This document shows, one piece after another, positions 3,203-7,742 of a stretch of 7,742 nt of DNA. The notes beneath the pieces are model-generated. The model was not told the origin of the DNA and searched no databases. It saw only the letters and a program-made list of their open reading frames with translations. Source of the DNA: Streptosporangiaceae bacterium (lineage in GTDB: Bacteria > Actinomycetota > Actinomycetes > Streptosporangiales > Streptosporangiaceae); contig JASHQP010000757.1 of assembly GCA_030039095.1 (NCBI GenBank), forward strand, positions 1 through 7,742. The letters run 5' to 3'. How positions within the stretch are numbered: position 1 is the first letter of the stretch; each line of letters opens with the position of its first letter. The position numbers and the translations under genes were made by a program.

Positions 3203-6034
3203 ATGCGCGCCGTGAGCCTGGCCGGTGCGCTCGTCGGCCGCGACGGCGAACTGGCGACGCTGGCCAGGCTGGTGAAGGAAGTCGCTGCCGGGCGCGGCGG
3301 TTCGGTGCTGGTCGAGGGCGAGCCAGGTATCGGCAAGTCCTCGCTGGTGCAGACAGCTCTGGCCGAGGCGGCCGATTTTGGCTGCCAGGTGTTCTGGGCC
3401 GCCGGGGACGAGCTGAGCCAGGCCCTGCCGCTGTCGCCGCTGATCGAGGGTTTAGGAGTACGCCAGCCGTCCGCCAATCCGCGCCGGAGCACGATCCTGG
3501 GGCTGCTGCGCGGCGAGGTCGCGGCGGATCGCGGCATCGATGTGCCGGCGGCGCTGGCGGAGCAACTGCTGGCTCTGGTGGCGGAGCAGTGTGCCGTCCG
3601 GCCGACGATCCTGGTCGTCGACGATCTGCAGTGGGCCGACCAGGCCAGCATCACGTTGTGGGGACGGCTGGCGAGGTCGTCGGGAACCAGGCCGCTGCTG
3701 CTGGTCGGAATGATGCGCCCGGTGCCGCAGCGGGACGACTTGCTGGCGTTGCGCCGGGTCGTGGGCGATACCGCGCGGCTGCAGCTCACCGGGCTGGCCG
3801 GCGAGGCAGCGGCCGAGCTCGTCGCCAGCCTGGTCGGCGGTGTGCCCGACGAGCGGCTGCTGCGGCTGGCGGACGGCGCGGCGGGCAACCCGCTGTACAT
3901 TACCGAGCTCGTCGCCGCGCTCACCCGCAGCTCCCGGGTGATCATCACGGGTGCGGGAGGCGCCGAGCTGACGAGCGGCGCAGCCCCGAGTTCCCTCTCG
4001 GCGGCCATCGCCGACCGGCTCGGTTTCGTTTCCGGGCCGGTGCGCGGGGTGCTGCGGGCCGCGGCGCTGCTCGGCGTGGACTTTGCCGTGCCGGACCTGG
4101 CGGTCGTTCTGGGCAAGGGCGTGGCTGACCTGGTCCCCGCCCTGGATGAGGCGTGCGCGGCCGGCGTGCTGGCCGAGTCCGGCGGCGGCATGGCGTTCCG
4201 CCATCCGCTGATCCGCCAGGCGCTGTACGAGGAGATGCCCGCGCCGGTGCGCGCCGCCTGGCACCGTGACGCCGGGCGCGCTCTGGCCGAGGCCGGTGCG
4301 CCCGCGGACCGGGTCGCCCGGCAGCTGCTGCGCGCGGTTGGCGGGCCGGGCGGCGCCCCCGGGCCGATGGATGAATGGATACTGAGCTGGCTGGCTCGCA
4401 CGGCGGACCTCCTGGTGGGCCAGGCGCCGCAGGTCGCGGCGGAGCTCCTCCACGAGGCGGTCGCGAGCTGCGTCGCGGGCTCGGCCCACTACGGCCGGCT
4501 GGTGAGCCGGCTCGCCGACGCCCTCTACCGGGTCGGGGACACGGCCGGGGCAGAACAGGTCGCCAGCCAGGCGCTCGCGCATGTCGCCGAGGCCGACGTG
4601 CTCGTTGACCTGCACTGGACGCTGGCTCAGTGCCGCATCGTCATCGACCAGCCCGCCGAGTCGCTCGCCACCTTGAACCGGGCCCTGGACTCGCCCGGGA
4701 TCTCGGACCGACACCGGGCCCGGCTGCTCGTGCTGGCGGCGCGGACGCACAGCAGCCACGGCGACCTGGAGAAGGCCGGCCAGGTCGCCACGACCGCCCT
4801 GCAGGCGGCGACGGAGGCCGCCGACAACTGGGCGATCGCCTGGGCGCTGCACGTGCTGACGATCGTGACCACGATGCAGGGCCAGACGACCGACGCGCTG
4901 GCGCTGTTCGACCGGGCACTCGCCGTGACCGAGGCCGATCCGGCCCTGACCGACCTGCGGCTGCTGCTGCAGCTCAACATGGCCATGACGCTGGCCAGCC
5001 TGGACCGGTACGAGAAAGCCTTCGACGCGGCCCGGCAGGGCCAGCGGCTGGCGCACCAGCTGGGTGCGGTCGTCCGGGAGGCGCAGGCGCAGACCGCCCT
5101 GCGCCAGCTGTCGTTCGACACCGGGCGCTGGGATGATGCGACGGCCGAGGTGGAGACCCTGGCCTGGCCGGAACACGCCGCCGCCTGCAACGACCTCGGC
5201 ATCGCCGCCGTCATCTGCTTCCATCGCGGCGATCTCGCCGCGGCGCGCCGTCACCTGGCCGCCGCCGCGCCGCACGCCGACCGGATCGGGCACCGGGTGA
5301 TCGGGCCGCTCGCACTGGCCCAGAGCCTGGACCTGGAGCAGGCCGGCCGGCTGCCGGGCGCGCTCACCGTTCTGACCGCCCGGTTCGTCGAGAACACCGA
5401 GGAACTGGAGGAGATCGAGGATCTCCTTGCCGACGCCGTGCGCCTGGCCATGCGGACCGGGGACGCCGGCACCGCGCAGACCCTCACCGGCCACGCCACC
5501 ACCCTGGCTGCCGGATCAGCGGTCCCGCACCGGCAGGCGAACGCGCTGTACTGCCGCGGACTGCTGGACCACGACGTCGCCTCGCTGCAGGCCGCCGCGG
5601 AGCGCTACGATCTGGCCAGCCGGCCGCTGCTGCGTGCTCAGGCGCTGGAGGCGGCCGCGGGGGAGTACATCGCGGCGGGCGACCGCGGGCAGGCGCGGGC
5701 CGCCTTCACCCGTGCTGTGGAGGTCTACGGCTCACTCGGCGCCGCCGCGGACGTCGCGCGACTGCAGGCGGATTTCCGCGCCCATGGCATCCGCCGTGGC
5801 CCGCACGCGAAGCACCGTCAGGCGCGCAGCGGGTGGGACAGCCTCACGCCCACCGAAACCAAGATCGCCGCGCTGGTGGAGGCAGGGCTGTCCAACCCAG
5901 AGATCGCCGCCAAGCTGTTGCTGTCCCGGCGGACGATCGCGACCCACGTCTCGCACATCCTGAAGAAGCTCGACGTTCATTCACGCACAGACATTGCCCG
6001 CGAGGCAGCCTTGCGCACCATTGTGCCGAGGTGA
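3203..6034 (+). CDS. LuxR-family transcriptional regulator with N-terminal ATPase (LAL type)
   Basis: The protein is 943 aa, the normal size for large ATP-binding LuxR (LAL/MalT-like) regulators. It opens with LVGRDGEL, followed by Walker A GEPGIGKSS (39-47) and Walker B TILVVDDLQWAD (135-146). The middle, about 380-850, is alpha-helical and rich in Ala and Leu, resembling TPR repeats. The C-terminal LuxR helix-turn-helix spans about 881-937 (LTPTETKIAALVEAGLSNPEIAAKL and RRTIATHVSHILKKL, shown in parts). Such proteins are typically activators, often of biosynthetic or catabolic clusters, with ATP and an inducer sensed by the N-terminal part. I chose ATG 3203 because the conserved LVGR block begins just after it. 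An in-frame TTG at 3167 would add 12 unconserved residues. No start has a strong Shine-Dalgarno site. Leu84 is TTA (3452-3454), the only in-frame TTA seen in this long gene. The target genes are unknown. Confidence 0.95.
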   Translation: MRAVSLAGALVGRDGELATLARLVKEVAAGRGGSVLVEGEPGIGKSSLVQTALAEAADFGCQVFWAAGDELSQALPLSPLIEGLGVRQPSANPRRSTILGLLRGEVAADRGIDVPAALAEQLLALVAEQCAVRPTILVVDDLQWADQASITLWGRLARSSGTRPLLLVGMMRPVPQRDDLLALRRVVGDTARLQLTGLAGEAAAELVASLVGGVPDERLLRLADGAAGNPLYITELVAALTRSSRVIITGAGGAELTSGAAPSSLSAAIADRLGFVSGPVRGVLRAAALLGVDFAVPDLAVVLGKGVADLVPALDEACAAGVLAESGGGMAFRHPLIRQALYEEMPAPVRAAWHRDAGRALAEAGAPADRVARQLLRAVGGPGGAPGPMDEWILSWLARTADLLVGQAPQVAAELLHEAVASCVAGSAHYGRLVSRLADALYRVGDTAGAEQVASQALAHVAEADVLVDLHWTLAQCRIVIDQPAESLATLNRALDSPGISDRHRARLLVLAARTHSSHGDLEKAGQVATTALQAATEAADNWAIAWALHVLTIVTTMQGQTTDALALFDRALAVTEADPALTDLRLLLQLNMAMTLASLDRYEKAFDAARQGQRLAHQLGAVVREAQAQTALRQLSFDTGRWDDATAEVETLAWPEHAAACNDLGIAAVICFHRGDLAAARRHLAAAAPHADRIGHRVIGPLALAQSLDLEQAGRLPGALTVLTARFVENTEELEEIEDLLADAVRLAMRTGDAGTAQTLTGHATTLAAGSAVPHRQANALYCRGLLDHDVASLQAAAERYDLASRPLLRAQALEAAAGEYIAAGDRGQARAAFTRAVEVYGSLGAAADVARLQADFRAHGIRRGPHAKHRQARSGWDSLTPTETKIAALVEAGLSNPEIAAKLLLSRRTIATHVSHILKKLDVHSRTDIAREAALRTIVPR

Positions 6035-6065
6035 CCGCGGCGCGGTAGTGGGCTGGCGCGCAGGC

Positions 6066-6111
6066 GGGCCCGGTGAGTCGCCGCAGGGGGGGTAGACGAT
6101 TCACCGGGCCC
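6066..6111. terminator. Bidirectional terminator between LAL regulator (+) and HATPase gene (-)
   Basis: GGGCCCGGTGAGTCG (6066-6080) pairs with CGATTCACCGGGCCC (6097-6111) in a 15-bp stem with one G-U pair and a 16-nt loop. This is the strongest hairpin I found in the window. It lies 32 bp after the LAL stop. Its right arm includes the stop codon and last codons of the opposing HATPase gene. Confidence 0.85.
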
Positions 6112-6565
6112 AGGCGCGGTAGACGTGCGGACTGCTGCGGCCGTCCTGGTCAAGGTCGCCGGCGAAGGCCAGCGTGAAGTACACGGCCTTGCCTGCCGGG
6201 GTCGGGTGGAATCCCCAGTCGGTCGCGAGCCTGGCAACCAGCAGCAGCCCTCGCCCGGCTTCGGCGTCGACCGGCGTGTTCACCGGCATCGGCGCGCGAC
6301 GCGACGTGTCGTGCACGTCGACGCGCAGCTGGCCGCATACGCACGTGATCGTGAGGCCGATGGTCCCGCTCTTCTCGTGCCGCAGCGCATTCGTCACGAG
6401 CTCGCTGGTGAGCAGGATCGCCGTGTCCACGTCGACCGGAACGTCCCAGGCGCGGATCGCCGCCCGGACGTGGCTGCGGGCGGCGGCCGGCGCGGCTGGT
6501 CCCGCGGCCAGCGAGATCCGGCGCGGGCGCAGCACGGTCGGGCGCATGGCCGCCATCGTGTCCAT
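6101..6565 (-). CDS. HATPase_c_2 ATP-binding protein (RsbW/anti-sigma-like, stand-alone)
   Basis: This 154-aa protein consists mainly of one GHKL ATPase domain of the type found in RsbW/SpoIIAB anti-sigma kinases and in many stand-alone Streptomyces proteins. The N box is LLTSELVTNALRH (51-63; E55, N59, H63), the G1 box is VHDTSRRAP (84-92, D-x-S-x-x-x-P), and the G2 box is EAGRGLLLV (102-110), followed by the typical ATDWGF. All key ATP-binding residues are present. No membrane segment or extra domain is visible. The ATG at 6565 follows AAGGAAG. No anti-anti-sigma (STAS) or sigma gene is adjacent, so its partner is unknown. AbaA/WhiJ-type clusters often combine such an ATPase with XRE/DUF5753 and DUF397 proteins, both found elsewhere in this window. 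An 18-bp palindrome lies about 90 bp upstream. Confidence 0.92.
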   Translation of the reverse strand: MDTMAAMRPTVLRPRRISLAAGPAAPAAARSHVRAAIRAWDVPVDVDTAILLTSELVTNALRHEKSGTIGLTITCVCGQLRVDVHDTSRRAPMPVNTPVDAEAGRGLLLVARLATDWGFHPTPAGKAVYFTLAFAGDLDQDGRSSPHVYRAWAR

Positions 6566-6635
6566 CTGTCTTCCTTACCAGGCCGGTGGACCTGCTCCGG
6601 GGAGCGCGGTCTGCTGGTTTCAGGAGAAATGTTGC

Positions 6636-6646
6636 TGCAAATTGCA
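6636..6646. repeat. TGCAA-A-TTGCA inverted repeat upstream of the HATPase gene
   Basis: Perfect 5-bp arms flank a single central A, 71 bp upstream of the HATPase start and 10 bp from the larger palindrome at 6656-6673. On the minus strand it reads as part of a double TTTGCA repeat. It may belong to the same control region; this is low certainty because the element is short. Confidence 0.25.
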
Positions 6647-6655
6647 AAGCGAGAC

Positions 6656-6673
6656 ATCGGTCAGCTGACCGAT
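6656..6673. promoter_or_regulatory. 18-bp perfect palindrome, probable operator upstream of the HATPase gene
   Basis: ATCGGTCAGCTGACCGAT is fully self-complementary. It lies in the 190-bp gap between the DUF3500 stop (6756) and the HATPase start (6565), both on the minus strand. Such a perfect dyad is the form expected for a dimeric repressor site. As RNA it would give a 7-bp stem with an AGCT loop, so a terminator for the DUF3500 gene is the alternative. Confidence 0.5.
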
Positions 6674-6755
6674 CTTTGAACGTGCAGCCCAGGCGGGGGA
6701 TGAGTGGCCGGCGCGGCGTGAGGTGCAGACCCAGGCAATTGCGTGGGGCCGGTGG

Positions 6756-7742
6756 TCAGCCCGGGCCGCCGCCGTTACCGTGGTGCGCCGCCAGGTGCTC
6801 CCCGAGCACGTCGTAGCCGAAATCGGCCTCCGGATCTCTCCATACCGAGTGGGCGTGGTTGGCGTGGCGCTGCGTGTTGTCGTACTCGATGAGCAGCCGC
6901 GGCCCCTGGAGCCGGTAGTAGAGCGGCCGGCCCGGATCGGTGGGCCCGGCCCACGCCAGGTGGACCGCGTCGAGGACGGCATCGGCGGAGTATTCCGCGT
7001 GCGGTGACAGGCCCTCCGGGACCCGCCGGAGGTAGGTGCCCAGCAGCGAGCGCAGCAGCTCACGCTGGCCGGCGTCGAGGTCGCGGGCGGGCAGGCCCTT
7101 GGGGCTGGCGGTCAGCGCGAGCCTGGCGTAGTCGCCGGCTCCGTAGCCGCTGGCCCGCTCGGCGTCGGCGTCCGTCCGGGCTATCCGTTCGGCCAGCTCG
7201 GGCTCGGTGAACGGGTGGCGCCACACGTCGCGCAGGTACAGCATCTGGTCGCCGTCGGAAAGGCGCGACCGGTTGCCGCCGACGATGTCCGCCGGTGCCC
7301 GGTCCAGCAGCACCGCGCGCTCCGCCTGCGCGGGATCGAGTGAGCGGACAAGGTCGCGCGCCAGGTCCTCGGTGGCCGCCAGCGGCCGCAGCGGCGGCGG
7401 GCCGAGCAGCGGCGAGACCGCCGGATCCGCACCGAGGAAGCACGGTGTCGTCGACCGCACCACGCCGTCGACGATCAGGTTGTTCAGCGAGACGTGATGG
7501 CCGCCGAACCGCCACCCCCACAGACCCGAGCCGCCGGGCTCGCCGAACACCCGCAGGTAGTACATGCCGGGATCGCGGCCCCGTTCGCGGGCCCAGTCGA
7601 CGGACCAGCCCTCGACCATGTCGAGGATGTTGTCGAGCCCGATGATCGTGGCGACCGTGACGTACCCGGCGGCCGACAGGCCCGAGGCCACGAGCTGGTG
7701 GGCCAGCTGCTGCTGGGCGGGCCGCTGCTCGCCGAGGGTCAG
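6756..7742 (-). CDS. DUF3500 domain protein (5' end outside window)
   Basis: The frame is open to the right edge with no stop. The most 3' plausible start, a GTG at 7689-7691, is internal to family-like sequence (LTLGEQRPAQQQLAHQLV precedes it), so the gene is partial, with about 328 residues visible. DUF3500 signatures are clear: LWGWRFGGHHVSLNNLIVDG, then TPCFLGADPA, and near the C-terminus GRPLYYRLQGPRLLIEYDN followed by HANHAHSVWRDPEADFGYDVL. The histidine-rich motifs (GGHH, HANHAH) suggest metal binding, but that is inference. DUF3500 proteins are widespread in actinobacteria and other bacteria and have no established reaction that I know of. The gene is upstream of the HATPase gene on the same strand, 190 bp away with a palindrome between, so joint transcription is possible but not evident. 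Confidence 0.9.
   Translation of the reverse strand: MTLGEQRPAQQQLAHQLVASGLSAAGYVTVATIIGLDNILDMVEGWSVDWARERGRDPGMYYLRVFGEPGGSGLWGWRFGGHHVSLNNLIVDGVVRSTTPCFLGADPAVSPLLGPPPLRPLAATEDLARDLVRSLDPAQAERAVLLDRAPADIVGGNRSRLSDGDQMLYLRDVWRHPFTEPELAERIARTDADAERASGYGAGDYARLALTASPKGLPARDLDAGQRELLRSLLGTYLRRVPEGLSPHAEYSADAVLDAVHLAWAGPTDPGRPLYYRLQGPRLLIEYDNTQRHANHAHSVWRDPEADFGYDVLGEHLAAHHGNGGGPG

Noticed and set aside
3452..5494. 680-codon open frame antisense to the LAL regulator, and a second antisense frame at 3133-4401
   Set aside because: Long antisense frames are expected opposite GC-rich genes. Their composition (Arg, Gly, Gln, Pro, Ser, Ala-rich) shows no domain, while the plus strand encodes a full ATPase-HTH protein.
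6629..6679. 16-codon plus-strand frame MLLQIAKRDIGQLTDL over the 18-bp palindrome
   Set aside because: An AGGAG lies only two bases before the ATG, too close for good initiation. The frame is tiny and no gene follows on that strand, so the palindrome is better explained as an operator or hairpin.

Overview
The window looks like chromosomal DNA from a high-GC, morphologically complex actinomycete (Streptomyces, Streptosporangiales or a similar group). Third codon positions are strongly G/C. The gene families also fit: an XRE/DUF5753 regulator, a DUF397 protein, a stand-alone HATPase_c_2 protein, a large LuxR-family ATPase regulator, and a DUF3500 protein. I saw no rRNA, tRNA, CRISPR array, transposase or integrase.

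Layout from left to right. (1) 1-714, +: the C-terminal part of an FtsX/MacB-type ABC transporter permease, cut by the window edge, followed by a strong hairpin. (2) 780-1019 and 1473-2363, both -: a DUF397 protein and the XRE/DUF5753 regulator with which this family is usually paired. Here they are split by 453 bp holding inverted repeats but no convincing gene. (3) 2364-2717: an intergenic stretch with an AT-rich promoter-like island, a short tandem repeat and hairpins. (4) 2718-2882, -: a 54-codon gene for a small secreted peptide, with a clear signal sequence and Shine-Dalgarno site. (5) 2883-3202: an AT-richer divergent promoter region. (6) 3203-6034, +: a 943-aa LAL-type regulator (N-terminal AAA-like ATPase, helical-repeat middle, C-terminal LuxR HTH). 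(7) 6101-6565, -: an anti-sigma-like HATPase_c_2 protein, convergent with the LAL gene across a shared terminator. (8) 6756-7742, -: a DUF3500 protein that runs off the right edge.

The most interesting part is the centre. The XRE regulator, the secreted peptide and the LAL regulator are consecutive genes, and each contains exactly one in-frame TTA leucine codon. I saw none in the flanking genes. In Streptomyces-type organisms TTA codons make translation depend on the developmentally controlled bldA tRNA, so these three genes may form a developmentally gated regulatory module. The peptide is divergent from the LAL gene. Its best promoter candidate has a 14-bp inverted repeat over the -10 box, and a 9-bp inverted-repeat pair lies between the two promoters. 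XRE/DUF5753, DUF397 and HATPase_c_2 proteins recur together in WhiJ/AbaA-like clusters. All three are here, with the peptide-LAL pair lying between them. That the genes act as one system is inference; the gene calls themselves are mostly solid.
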